Numbered from the stretch's first letter, positions 10,823 to 23,661 are shown. The stretch: 64,000 nt of DNA from Ulva prolifera (GCA_023078555.1 CM041203.1:1321481-1385480); one strand, 5' to 3'. The notes: generated by a model from the sequence alone, not told the origin. Translations and numbers: made by a program.

Positions 10823-13800
10823 CTACCGCTCACCCTTCACTTCATCAAATCGCATACGGGGGACAATACACATGGCCATCATTTCCTGGAACAGGAGCTT
10901 GCAGGCGTACGGCATGTACACCTGCACTATCTCGGCAGACTTGTTGCCGGTGAGCGACGTGAACGTCTGGTTCTTGAGGTTCGCCGCCGCGAGCAGCCCC
11001 GACTTGGTGTCTACATGCACTCGGAACGCGTCCGATGCCTCCATCAGCCGCTCCTGCACACACCTCCCGCCGTCACCGCGCCACCGCGATCGTTGCGGCC
11101 TGCGGACGAGTGCGGTGGCATCTGCATCGTTGGGCAGGAGCGCTGACACCTTGCGCCCGTTGTGCGGCCTGTCACGCACAGAGCGCGTCGTGCACACTCG
11201 GCATCGAAGAACATGGCCGGATGAAGACTCGATACACGGCCCGATGCCCGGTTCAATGATGTCAATGAGCAGGAGCAGAAGTCTGGCGCAGAGGTACTGC
11301 TTGCAGTCACTGCCGCCCATGGGTGCGATTCCAATCCCCATGCAACGCACGGCGCGACACGACCAGCGCATCCGGGCGGGCCGACGTCGGCAACACACGC
11401 ATGAGCGCGGCCGCCCGCAGCGCACGGCACATGCATGCACAGCATGCGCAGCGCACCTTGAGGAAGGAAGCGGCGCCGTGCGAGATGATGCAGTCGCGCT
11501 CCATCTCGCCGAAGCGCAAGCCGCCCTCGCGCGAGCGGCCCTCCATCGGCTGCCGCACGAGGTTCGTGACCATGCCGCGCGCGCGGCTGTGGATCTTGTC
11601 GTCGACCATGTGCTTCAGCCGCTGGTAGTACGTGGGCCCGAGGAAGATGAGGGCGTCGAGGGGCCGCCCAGTGAAGCCCGAGTACATGCGCTCGAAGCCC
11701 TTGTTCTGGTACCCCAGCGAGTGGAGCTCCTGCAGGCAGGCCCCCGCGGTCGGACGACCGCCGGACAGGTTTCACGCATGGCGCGGTCGGCGACGTCATG
11801 CACGCCGGGCTGGTGCGGAGTGGCTGGGACGCAGGCGGAGCTGCGGTCGGCACGCGTGGACGGCGCTGCGGCGACACCGGCCCGGGCGCACAGCACAGGC
11901 AAGCTGCTACCATGCGTGCTGAACCCGCCATGCAGCTGCGCAGTCCCCGCCAGACCACCACCACATGCCCGGTGCTGGCGTCCCCAAGCCGACCACGATG
12001 ACGGCGGCAGAGAAAAGCTCCCCCTCCCCAGGCCACAGCCGGCCCTCGACCACATCTGTGTCCCGCACCACCCATATTCCCCCCCCCCCCTTTCGCGCAC
12101 ACGCGCGGTCCGAGGGAGCCCTGACGCAGGCATCGGGCGGCCGCACCTGCGAGATGTCGTTGACGGTGAGGTCGATGAAGGGCGTCGCGTCGCCCTCCTG
12201 CGCGTTGATACACGCGACCTTCGACAGCAGGCACTCCACGAGATGCCCGATCGTCATGCGGCTCGGAATCGCGTGCGGGTTGATGATCAGGTCCGGCACG
12301 ATGCCCTCGCGCGTGAAGGGCATGTCCTCCTGCGTGTACGTCAGCCCGACCGTGCCCTTCTGGCCGTGCCGCGACGCGAACTTGTCGCCGATCTGCGGGA
12401 TGCGCACGGTGCGGGTGCGCACTTTGACGAACTTCGCGTCGCGCTCCGGCGTCGCGGTCAGCATCACCTGGTCGATGACGCTGTTCTCGTGGGCCTTGAG
12501 GTGCGTCGAGCAGTCCGCCTTCACCTTCTGCTGTGCCCTGCACGGCGCCGTGCGAGTGACTGTGTGGGAATGCATGGCACGAGGCCGGGCCGGTGCACGG
12601 CGGGAGTCCGAGATGGACGGCACTGCGCTGTGATCAGACGTACTTGATCACAAGACCCTGTGAGCCTGGTGTGGTGGTATGCCGCAAGCACACACCGCAC
12701 ACCGCAGCGTGGGACTGTTCTGATCCGGCGGTGCTGGTTGCTGCAGTGGTCTCAGAACGGACGTGTGCGGTGTGCATGCCCCGTGGGGAGCAGAGAGACT
12801 GGGCCGCTGCTGCCGTGCCAGAGATGGACATGCGTGTGCCTGTTCTCCGAGCAGCGGCGGGTCAACGCACACGGCGGGTCGCCGCGCCTCGTGCACCTCC
12901 ACGATGCAGGCTGGGTGGGGACGCTGGCAACAGCGCGCTACCCCACACGCAGGCAGGCGGCGAGGCAGGAGGGGCGCACCGGTCGACGTCCTGGCGCACG
13001 CGCTTGGTTTTGCCGATGAGGACGTCCTTGCCGACGACGCGCGTGCCCGGCGCCACGAGGCCGTCGTCGTCGAGCTTGCTGTAGTTGGCGTGCGTCATGC
13101 CCGCCGTCTCCCGCGGCTCCGGCCGCTCGATGCGCTCCACCGTCGAGTCCCCCCAGTCCCGCAGCGTGCCCCCGCCGCGGCCCTTCTCCTCATCCTGCAC
13201 GCACCCCCACGCTCGCACAGCTGGCAGTGGAGGTGTGCCCCACCCGCCGCAGCGCCAGGCAGCTCCTCGGACCTGTCACTGCCACAGCGGGAGAGGCCTC
13301 CGGCCCACCCTCCGACCCACCCGCAGACTGCACCCCCGCATTGCTGCCACTTCCTCCGGAGACGCACAGCCCAGCACGGCGGCTGCGTCGATGCACCCAG
13401 CCCACAGCATGTTGAGGGATGTAAACGGCAGAGTCTGAGTGTCGGCGGAGCGCGCACGTGCGTCCCTCAGCCTGGCACTGGCGCAGGCCCAAGCACACAC
13501 CGAAACACACACACCGCCGCGCTGCAGACGAGTCGCGCGGCGCGGGCGCACCTTGTAGGTTTTGTACACGATCGACCGGAAGAAGCCGCGGTCGATCGAG
13601 GACTGGTTCATCATCACCGAGTCTTCCTGGTTGTAGCCCGTGTAGCACGCGATCGCGACGATCGCGTTGTGGCCCGCCGGCAGCGCCTCAAACATGAGGA
13701 ACTGCATCGACAGCGACCGCGCGAGCGGCTTCTGCGGGTAGTACAGCACGTAGCCGTGCGTGTCCATGCGCTGCCGGAAGTTCGTCGCGTACATGCCCAT

Positions 13801-16800
13801 CGCCTGCTTGCCCATCGCGCTCTGGTACGTGTTACGCGGGGACTGGTTGTGGTCCGGGAACGGCACGATCGACGCGCAGACGCCGAGGATCATCGCGGGG
13901 TGGATCTCGCAGTGCGTGTACTCGTGCGTGCGCGCCTGCCGCGCCTGCGCGAGGTCGTGCATCGTCATCGCGATCATGCACATGTCCTCCTCCGCGACGT
14001 CCACGAGCTCCACCGTGCCGCGGCCCATCAGCGTCTCCCACGTAAACGCGTCCTCCTCCATCATCATGTCCACGCCCACCTGCACGCGTGGGCGGCTCGC
14101 GCATGCGCCATGCAGCCCCCCCCCCCCGCCTGTCTCACACCCTATCATGCCCAGCTACTGCTGGTGTGCCAGGGGGGACCTTCCCGGCAAGCTCACGCAG
14201 CGGTCCAGCATCTGCGTGCGCCGCACCCGGTGCGCTGCCGCCGGCGGGCCGTCGCGACCTCGCCAGGCGTCCTGGAGCCGCGGCAGCACCTGGTGCAGCT
14301 GGGGCAGGCGCCGCAGCACGCGCGGCGCCTCAGCCCTTGGCATGCATGCTTGCACCGCTGTCACGCCTCACAGCAGCGAGACACAGACCTCACCGGCGCC
14401 CTGATGACGCCGGCGCCAACGGCAGGGTGCTGTGCGGTACGTCAGGCACAGCAGGCACAGCAGGGGGAGGCAGCGGGGAGGGCGCACCTTGAGCTCCCGG
14501 ATCTCGCCCTTGGTGAGGTTGATCTGGCAGTCCTCGACGACGTAGAGCGGGCGGCAGACACGGCCCCAGTCGTTGTTGAGGCGGAGCTCGTTGAGGCTGT
14601 GGTCGTACACGACGCTCACGTCCTCCGAGATGCTGACCCCCCGCCGCAGCTTCAGCAGCGCCTTCTTCAGCTCGTCCGGCGACCGGTGCGCGCCGATCCA
14701 GCGCCCGTTCAGAAAGACCTTGGTCGCCTGCGCGCACCTCTCCTTGCCCCACAGCTACCGCCCGGCTGCCGCGCGGAGCAGCCACACGCATGCTGCCCGA
14801 AAACATGCCGGGGCCCGCCCGATCGCTCACATGCGACGGGTGGGCATGCGGGTCCCCTCCGATACCCATGCATGGAGTGCATGCATGCATGCACATAAAG
14901 CACGGCAAGCCCACAGCAGGTGCAGGCACGCGACAGGTGCGGGCAGCGCACGCCGTGGATGGTGACGGGGTTGATCTCCGCGAGCTCCTCCGTGCCCCAC
15001 TCCACGAGCACGTTCTGCAGGCTGTTCGTCACCTCCTGCCGCCGCCCCACCGTCACCTGCGCCATGAGCGCCAGGTTCTTCACCAGCCCGACCTGGTGCC
15101 CCTCCGGCGTCTCAGCCGGGCAGATCACGCCCCACTGCGAGTTGTGCAGCTGCCGGGGCTTCGGGTTCTTGCCCTCCCGGCCCGTCGGGCAGTTCACGCG
15201 CCGCAGGTGGCTCAGCGTCGACGCAAACGTCAGGCGGTTGAGCGCCTGCGCGACCCCGGGCTTGATGTTCTCGTCGCCCTGCACGCCCCAGTTGCCGGTG
15301 GCGAGGGAGTAGCGCATGCCCTGCGTGATCGTCTGGCCGCGCACGGCGTCGCGCCACGCGATGTCGCACCCCTGCTCAAACTGCCGCTTCACGTAGTTCT
15401 TCGTCTCCTTCGTCATCTTCCGGAACAGCACCCTGCAGCGGCGCGCGGTCAGGGCTGCACAATCACTCACCTTGACCCCACGCAGAGCGCACAGATCCGG
15501 CCGACTCGGCCCGACACCGCCTAGCGGCCCGCTCCGCCGCCGGCTGCGCCCCGCCAGATCCCAGCAGGCACACACACCCAGACCCAGAATCTGACATGCG
15601 GCAGGCGGTGCGAACACGCTACACGAGCTCTGCGCGTTGGCAGCTGTGTGATCCCGTGGTCAGTGCAACCCCATGCCATTCCCCGTGCCGGCAGGCTCTC
15701 ACAGACGGCAGCAGGGGCCCGGCTGCTGAGCCGGGGTGGCGCACCGGAAGAGGTCTGCCATGAGACCGCCGGCCATGCGCAGCCGCTTCACGGCGTAGTT
15801 ATCCCGGTCCGTCTGCGGCTGCCGCTCGAGCGCGACGAGCAGCATGCGGTGCACCATGTACCCCACGAAGAACGCCTTCTGCGTCTCCGTCATGTCCCCG
15901 ATCCCCACGTGCGGCAGCAGCTCCTTCTGCAGGATGTCCCGCGCGTACGCGATGCGCTTCGCCTTCACGGTGAATGGCACCGCGAGCCGCCGGCCGATCC
16001 AGTCGAGGGCGCCCTCCTCGCTGTTGCACGACACCGCCTCCTCGATCGACGGCCGCAGCAGGTCGAGCATCTCGGCGTCGTCGAAGTTGTACACGATGTG
16101 CTGCAGGATCTCCTTGTCGGCGACGAAGCCGAGGGCGCGGAAGAGGACGAAGAGGGGGATGGTGTCCTTGCCGTACGGCACGGTGCAGCGGATGACGCGG
16201 TCGTTGACGTTGCGCGCGTTGCCGCGCACGCGCTGCAGGTACACGTAGAACTTGCTGCTGTTGCGGGTCGTCTTCTCGAGCACAGACTTGACCTCAGCGC
16301 TGTGCGTGATCGCCGACTGGCCGGCCTTGTGAGCGAACACAAAGACGTGGTTCGCGGCGACACCCTCCTGCAGTGGTTTATTGGGCGCGGTTGAGACCGG
16401 GGAGGGGGGGGGGGGGGGTGAGCGATGGAGTCTGGCTGGCGGGCCGTACCTGAGCAATGACGACCTTTTCAGCGCCGTTGATGATGAAGTAGCCACCCTG
16501 GTCATACTGGCATTCCCCGTGTGTTGCTGGGTCCACCTCCATGATACCTTCTCGGCTGAGATGGCAGAAGGCGGAGCGGAGCATGATGGGCAGGTTGCCG
16601 ACGAACACTGCCACGGTCGACGGCTCTGTAGAGTCAAGCTCTTCCCCTGTTTCCGAGATGGTGACATCCTGGACGGTGATATCTACCTTCAGTGGGGCTG
16701 CGTATGTGAGATTCCGGAGCCGTGCATGGTGTGGCATGACAGCCTCATGCCCGTCATGGCTGGCCTGCGTCGGATATGACACCGAAACTTCTCCAAACAG

Positions 16801-17240
16801 AATTCTCTTTTCTGTGAGATTGGTTTCCGCTTCCTCCCCCGGCCGAAACTGCCGGCTGGGGCGGACCACAATCTCACCATTCTGGGAGATCAGCTCCTGC
16901 ACCGGCAAAGCTCTGCATCGATCCAGATGATCCATCAATTGCATGAGCTATTCCAAATGTGATTTCAAGGCCATTTGCTCCGGCGGGAGAGGCAGCGCGT
17001 GCTGAACGAGCTCCCAGTCAGGTCGAGAAGGCGTACCGGAAGTTTGTGCTCAATGAAATGATTGAACGAATCAATCTGCTGAGACACAAGATTGTGTGCT
17101 GCGAAGTAGCTTTCGATGACAACCCAGGAGTCCGGCTGGTCGATGGGCATGTCAGTGTCGTCCTCCGCCTCGACTTCAACACCCTCCATCTCCTCAGCCG
17201 GCGGCTGATCCGGAACGAACTCAATGTTATCTCCAAACAT
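10823..17240 (-). CDS. RPB2: RNA polymerase II second-largest subunit (RPB2)
   Basis: The catalytic-core subunit of nuclear RNA polymerase II. Ten exons join in phase: 17037-17240, 16450-16947, 15745-16367, 14952-15432, 14488-14727, 13552-14079, 12980-13194, 12147-12537, 11457-11729, 10823-11053, giving about 1227 residues, the normal length. Landmarks in order: [92 protein letters not shown] (the acidic pair near the active site), [48 protein letters not shown] and [15 protein letters not shown]. The sequence follows plant RPB2 rather than Pol I or Pol III paralogues. Oddity: the C-terminal clamp zinc site has no cysteines (Asp1166, Ser1169, Ser1184, Gly1187 replace them), yet flanking residues align without gaps. 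Introns use GTGCG/GTACG donors. It is divergent from DIS3. Confidence 0.95.
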
Positions 17241-17637
17241 TATGGAAGATCTGTTCCAAGGCCCGAAAGGGAATTCAAAGCGCGCGCACGGCGCAGGCGG
17301 AGCGCCTAACTAGCACCATCAGTGAACCACATCGACGTTTCGAGCGCAGTACTGCACATTGACGTCGCTGCCAACGCATCTTGTGTTGCGTTACTCAGAG
17401 CTTTTGCAGGATGCGATCGAACGCACGGCCCTTGACGTTGAATGAAGCTTCCTGGCTTGGTTGTGGCTAGCGGTGGAACAACTGATTTTAGCGCTGCTGT
17501 GGCCGAGACTCTGCAGGATGCGCTAAACTGTGGTGCGAAGACGCAAATGTGAGATTACATTCACAGTGGTTGGGGCTGGGGCTTGATGCAATGTGATCTC
17601 TGTTAGGCAGCCGGTTCTTTGACATGCCGTAGCAGCT
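17241..17637. promoter_or_regulatory. Shared divergent promoter, RPB2 / DIS3
   Basis: The ATG codons of RPB2 (minus) and DIS3 (plus) are only 397 bp apart and point away from each other, so this gap must hold both promoters and both 5' leaders. Base composition is markedly AT-richer than the later exons of either gene. I see no convincing TATA box. Confidence 0.6.
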
Positions 17638-20600
17638 ATGCTGCACCTGAAGGCTTTCGTGAAAAAGACTGCGGGTGGACAGATCCACAGAGTCGTCAAG
17701 GAGCATTATGTACGAGATGATATCGAGTACGCTCTCAGCGGCGACCACTGTGCTTGGGCTGTGAGGGGGGAGACAATGCTGTGATCCGGACACCTGTACT
17801 GCTGCAGGAGTGGAAGCGAATTGGATCCGAAATGCAAGCCAGAAAATGCGAAACTCAGCTCTGAAGCGGATCACTTCCTGATCGTCGACACCAACGTCGT
17901 CTTGCATCAGACTGACTTCCTTGAGCACTCATCCATCACCGATGTGATCATCCTAGGAACCGTGTACCAGGAGGTGCACCACAAGAACAGCAGCGTGTTC
18001 CTGCGCCTGAAGAATCTCCTCCAAAATGATGCAAAGAGGTTCTACTACTTCTCCAACGAGCATCACAAGGTGCGTCGTATCTCCTCATGCGCCCCATTGC
18101 CACAGTTGCTCCATCCAGCTGTGCCACATGCACCACCTCAATCCTGCCCCACTCCCTACGAGCACTGCGCACTAACAGATAGCTGTTTGCACAGGATACG
18201 TACGTCGTGCAAGACAAGGGGGAAACAGCCAATGACAGAAACGATCGAGCCATTCGGGTGGCAGCGCAGTGGTACATGCAGCAGATCCCTGGCAAGGAGA
18301 TGGTGCTGCTCACAGCTGACGCCGACAACCTCGCCAAGGCTGCAGCCATGGGCATCAAGGCGCTGTCGATCGATGCTTACACCACGGAGAAAGTCACAGA
18401 CTCAACAGTGCTTGACCTCGTCGTCGGGTGAGAGCCAGTCCTTCCATCCCTCTTCGAAATACGCTCACTGTTGCCATGCACTCAAACTGTTCTGATTGCC
18501 ATCGATCACTACTGCCTGCAGCTACACAGATCTGGTCGTAAAACGAATCTCAATAGTTTGCACTGCGATGAACCTGCTCGACCCGTGGTGGCGAGCATAT
18601 CCATGAATATACCAAGTGTTCACTCATCGATCGCTCTACCATGCACGCCCAGGCGTGGCCAAGGTGTATGACGGTGCAGGGCGGGGGAGATCAAGGGCGA
18701 TCGCGGTGGCGGCGGCAGCCGCAAGCGCCAGAAGGTGTTCAGTGAACACCTGTCCTACACCGCGATAAACAACGGCATCAAGGCCGGCCGCCTCTTCCAG
18801 GGCACCCTCAACGTCAACCGCTACAACCCCTTCGAGGGCTGGGTCACTCGGTTCAGCGCTGACCAGGTGTGCCATCACCTGCCTGAAGGCCGGTGCCTCT
18901 TTGTGTGGCATGCGTACCTGCTCCAAAGGAATTGCCACGTACTGCTACAGTGCGTGCCAGCCTGCGGATTGTCCATGCTTTTTCTCATGCCTCACGTTAC
19001 AGCAGCGGCTGAGGTGTCTGCTGCAGGCTGGTCTGCTTGTGCCTCCTCTGTCGAGCGTGGCCCAGCAACGCACTCCCATGCCCCCCCAGCAAATCTCGCC
19101 AATGGAGCCAGTGTCCCGGGTCACCTTGCATTCATGCCAAATGTCTGACTTCAGTCGTTTCGTCCACACTGCCGTTTGTGAACTACGATGCTAGCTGCCG
19201 ACACGCGTACGCACAGCCATCATGCGTGTGGGTATACCCACTCGGCGCTGAGCCGGGCGCGGCGCCGTACAGAACGTGCTGATCAAGGGCAAGATGGCAA
19301 TGAACCGCGCCTTCAACGGCGACACAGTCGTCGTCGAGCTGCTGCCGGAGGCCGACTGGCAGGCCCCGAGCTCCAAGCTGCCGGGCCAGAGCAAGGGCAA
19401 GGGCCCGGACGATATCGGCCCCGCAGAGGCCACCGTAGCTCAGGTGTGCCCCCCCCCCCCCCGCCAACCCTCACCATGGCGACCGTGCCTGCCGTGTGAG
19501 GGGTCGCCACCAGCGTATGCGGATACAACACGTAAGCATGCATACCTGCACGGTTTTGTCCCGCAGGCAGCCGCTCTCACGGCAGTATCCCCCCCCCTCC
19601 TGCAGGAGTCCATGTCTGTACTGCGTACTCCCCCCCCCCCCCCCACCCCCGCGTTGACCGAAGAGGACAAGCTGGGTTGTGTCTGACCGCTGCGCTGCGC
19701 AGGAGCTCGATGCGCCGCCGCCAGCCTCCGGCCGCACGCCGTGCGGTGTCGTCGTCGGCATCGTGAAGCGCTCCTGGCGCGCTCGCGGCTACGCGGGGTC
19801 GCTCAAGGAGGACACCCAAGCCACCCCCGGCCGAACGGCGTCCGTGCTCTTCGTGCCGCTCGACCGCAGCATACCCTACATCCGCATCCAGACGCGGCAG
19901 GCGATGCAGCTCATGGATAAGCGCCTCGTCGTTGTCCCGGACGAGTGGCCTGCTGACTCAGCGTTCCCCCTCGGCCACTACATACGCACGCTCGGCGTCA
20001 TCGGCGACGTTGACACCGAGAGCGACGCGCTGCTCCTCGAGTACGACGTCAACACCGCGCCGTTCACGCCTGCCGTGCATGCGTGCGTGCCGCCGCTGCC
20101 GTGGGCGGTGTCGGATGCCGACGTCGCGGCGCCGTGGCGTCGGGACCTGCGCCACATCTGCGTCTGCAGCGTGGACCCACCCGGGTGCAAGGACATTGAC
20201 GACGCGTTGCACGCGCGGTGGCTGCCGAACGGCAACCTCGAGCTGGGGGTGCACATCGCGGACGTCACGAACTTCGTGCGGCCGGCGACGCCGATCGACG
20301 AGGAGGCCGCGCGGCGGAGCACGACGGTGTACCTCGTCAACCGCCGCATCGACATGCTGCCCAAGCCGCTGACGGAGGACATCTGCAGGTGCGCGCTGCG
20401 TGCTGCAGTGCTGATTTACCTGAGCTGAGGCAATTGCATTGCAAAGCACCGCAGCAGACTGCAAAGCGCTGCAACCAAAATCACTCAATCCGAGCGTGCC
20501 ACAAACAACATTCCCGCGCAAGCCTCTGTGTAACACCCACCTCTGCTGTTCTGCGGTGTTGTCAGCCGGATGAGCAGTCGATGGGTGTGGCGGCAGCAGT

Positions 20601-23600
20601 GCATGCATGTAGCTGTGGCCATGGGGGTACGCCGGGGTGCCCCCGGGTAGGGGCTGTGATCGCAGACTGCCATTATTTCCGGCACAAGACGTGCCAGAAT
20701 GCTGCACACGGCTACGCGCCTCCACGGCTCAGCGTGCGCGCATGCATGCAGCCTGCGCGCGGACGTGGACCGCCTCGCGTTCTCGGTGCTGTGGGAGATG
20801 ACGCCGGAGGCGGACGTCGTGAAGACGGAGTTCACAAAGAGCATCATCCGCAGCTCGGCGGCGCTGACGTACGAGGAGGCGCAGAACCGCATCAACGACG
20901 ATTCCCGCAGCGACACCGTCACGCTGTCGCTGCGCCAGCTGCTGCGCGTCTCCCGCATCCTCCGCGGCCGCAGGCGCGCCCCCCCCCCCCCCCCCCCCCC
21001 CCCGCATGCCTTTGTGCGACTGTGCAGACGAGGCGTGATGTTCGCTGCTGTCGCTGTTGGCGCCAGTGCGCCCGCGATGTGCACGCGTGCTCGTCCGCGG
21101 CACGGGAGGTGCAGCATGGTGGTGGCGGGAAACAGATGCGTGCATGCGCAGTGGGAGGTCCGTGTTCACGATGGCAACTGGAGCCAATCATCGCAGTGCG
21201 GCTTCAGCCACAGCAAAACAGGGGCACGCCTGATGTCTCAGCGGTGGGTTTGCTACTTGGCCCATGGCCATGCTCATGGGCGTTTATGATCCGTGGTAAA
21301 GCACCCGGGAACAGGGCGCCACAGGAGCTGTTCACGGCACCCTGCACCACGTGAGACGAGTGACATCGCGAGCCCCCCCCCCCCCCCCCCCCTGGCAGTG
21401 CCTGCAAATCAGTCTCTGAAGAATTTCTGCTACCTTTGTCCTTGCACCATGTCAGCCTGTAAAGTCGCCCACGTTTGCATGCGATGCGACTGCAGGTTTG
21501 AGGCGGGCGCGCTGAGCCTGGCATCACCGGAGGTGAAATTCAAGCTCGACGACGAGACGAACAACCCTACGGATGTCGGCATGTACGAGCTGCGCGAGAC
21601 CAACTCGATGGTCGAGGAGATGATGCTGCTCGCCAACATCACCGTCGCGACACACATCCACAAGTCGTTCCCGGCGTGCGCCGTGCTGCGCCGCCACGAG
21701 GCGCCGACCCCCGCTATGTTCAAGCCCCTCATCCAGGTGCGTCCGCGCCACCGAGCCCGATCCCACCAGTCCAGGGGTCGCGTGTGTAGTGCTGCCGCAG
21801 CGTGGCTGTGTATGTCGACGCTGCTTCGGACGAGGTTTTGTGTTATATTTGTCGGCACACACGTACGCTTCTGTAACAAGAAGCTGCGGCCGTGGAACTG
21901 CAGCGTGCCATGGTGTCGCGGCCGGCATGAGCCCAGCAGCAGGATGCAGTTGCTTCGTCGTTCCACTACCCTACTTGGTGCGGCCGTACAACAGAAATGC
22001 ACTGCAGCAGCTGTCCCCCAGCGGCTCGCTGCTGTGCGCGACCGGCAAGGTCATTACTTGCACCGCACCCCCCCCCATCGCGCCCCCGATGCGCCGGATA
22101 CATCGTCCCCAGACTTTCCGCTCGGCGGCACAGCACGGCGGCACAGGGTACACACCCTCCGCTCAAGCACTGTTTGCAACCTGCGCATGCGCCCCCAGTG
22201 CAGGCACCATTGATTGCGGCATATAGTGGCCCCGCGATCCAGCGGGCCCGGGGGCAGTGCGCTCGGCCGCTCACGCAGCGGTGCACGTGCAGGCGGCGCA
22301 GGCGTGGGGCATGGGCATGGACGTCGAGTCGTCGAAACGGCTGGCGCAGTCGCTCGACCGCGCCGCGCTCGACGACGACCCCTACTTCAACCGCATCATC
22401 CGCATCATGGCGACGCGCTGCATGACGCAGGCCAAGTACTTCTCCTCCGGCACCGTCGCTCCCTCCGCGTTTGCGCACTACGGCCTCGCCGCGCCGATCT
22501 ACACCCACTTCACCTCGCCCATCCGCCGGTGCGCTCGACCCACCCTCGTCATACCTCATTCCTGTAGAGCCGGGTGGGCGACCTGCCTCGCGCCGCGCCG
22601 ACTCCGCGGCAAAGGCTGCCGGCTCACGGCATCACTTCGAAGCCATGCGGCCTCGTACCCTGACTCCAGCGAGTCATCGCGTGCGCGCACATGTCGGCAG
22701 CGACCACACGTCTCATCACACGCTCTCGCGCCAAACCACCGACGGCACGAATGGCTGCTTTCGCGTGGACCGCACCCCGTCGCACCCGAGGCTTCGCGTG
22801 TATGCATCGGCGCTGCATGCACGGGGAGGCTGGTGCGCGCGTTGCGGGCCTGGAACGCGGGGCGTGGGTGCAGGTACGCAGACGTACTCGTGCACCGCTG
22901 CCTGTCCGCGTCGCTCGGGCTGACGGCGCTGCCGGACGGCCTCAAGGACCACGAGTACATGGCGGAGATCGTGGACAACATGAACGCGCGGCACATCAAC
23001 GCGGCGCGCGCCTCGCGCTCCTCCGCGCAGCTGCACACGCTGCTGTTCTTCCGCACGCATGCGGGCATGGTGGCGGACGCGCGCGTGCTCAAGGTGCAGG
23101 CCAACGGGCTGATCGTGCTCGTGCCGCGGTTCGGGATCGAGGGGCCGGTGTTCTTTGGGGACGACGGTGAGGCCAACACGGGGGTGACGCTCAACGAGGC
23201 GAAGCAGGTGCGGCGCTGCTGCGGTGCGGGTGGGTGTGCTGGCTCGCTGCCGCGTGCAGACGTAGCTGGCGTGCGTGGTGTCTTTGTTGATGAGTGGCAG
23301 TACCTGTGCCAGGCAGACACGGCGGAAGTGGGCGCGTTTGCAGGGGGGACTGGTTCAGGAAGTTTCGGTGTGCTCACAGGGTGTGAGCAGAACGATGTTA
23401 CACGGGGCATTTGCGGTCATGGACAGGGAGTGCATGCGGGGATCCTCAGGTCCTGGGCCTTCGTGGCTTGAGGGGTCTGAGTGACGGTGGGCTGTGTTGC
23501 AGGAGGTGGTGCTGGCAAACGGGACTATGTACAAGGTGTTCTCCAAGTGCGCCGTGCGCATGCTGGTAGAAACGGGGCGGAACCATCGGGAGAAGCTGAA

Positions 23601-23661
23601 AATTGAACTGACAGATAGGTCACAGCTTGACAAAGGGGACGCGAGTGCCGAGAAGCACTGA
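17638..23661 (+). CDS. DIS3: Exosome 3'-5' exoribonuclease DIS3 (RRP44)
   Basis: The catalytic nuclease of the RNA exosome. Eleven exons join in phase: 17638-17726, 17808-18069, 18195-18427, 18680-18866, 19273-19443, 19703-20388, 20752-20973, 21496-21736, 22293-22528, 22874-23207, 23503-23661, giving about 939 residues. Domains in order: N-terminal KEHYVRDD motif; PIN domain with [11 protein letters not shown] (Asp about 57) and [13 protein letters not shown]; cold-shock domains including [11 protein letters not shown] and [15 protein letters not shown], close to plant RRP44A; RNB domain with [15 protein letters not shown] near residue 472 carrying the catalytic aspartates; [20 protein letters not shown]; and a C-terminal S1 region. 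The first donor (GTACGC at 17727) was chosen because only it gives matching phase. Oddities: the three CR3 cysteines expected before the PIN domain are not visible, and intron 7 (20974-21495) starts with GC. Confidence 0.94.
20979..21003 (+). repeat. C25 homopolymer at 5' end of DIS3 intron 7
   Basis: An uninterrupted run of 25 cytosines starts five bases into a GC-AG intron. A second run of 20 C (21373-21392) lies in the same intron. Other DIS3 introns carry runs at 19449-19462, 19589-19597, 19630-19644 and 22068-22076. Confidence 0.85.

Noticed and set aside
11044..12647. Long open frames running through RPB2 on both strands, including a 635-codon plus-strand frame
   Set aside because: They are shadows of the GC-rich RPB2 exons and pass straight through its verified introns.
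14155..14364. An extra RPB2 exon inside the 14080-14487 intron
   Set aside because: Joining 14488-14727 directly to 13552-14079 aligns with plant RPB2 without a gap, so no extra exon is needed.
17638..17760. A longer DIS3 first exon ending at GTGAGG (17761)
   Set aside because: Its phase does not match any acceptor before the PIN domain, while the GTACGC donor at 17727 does.
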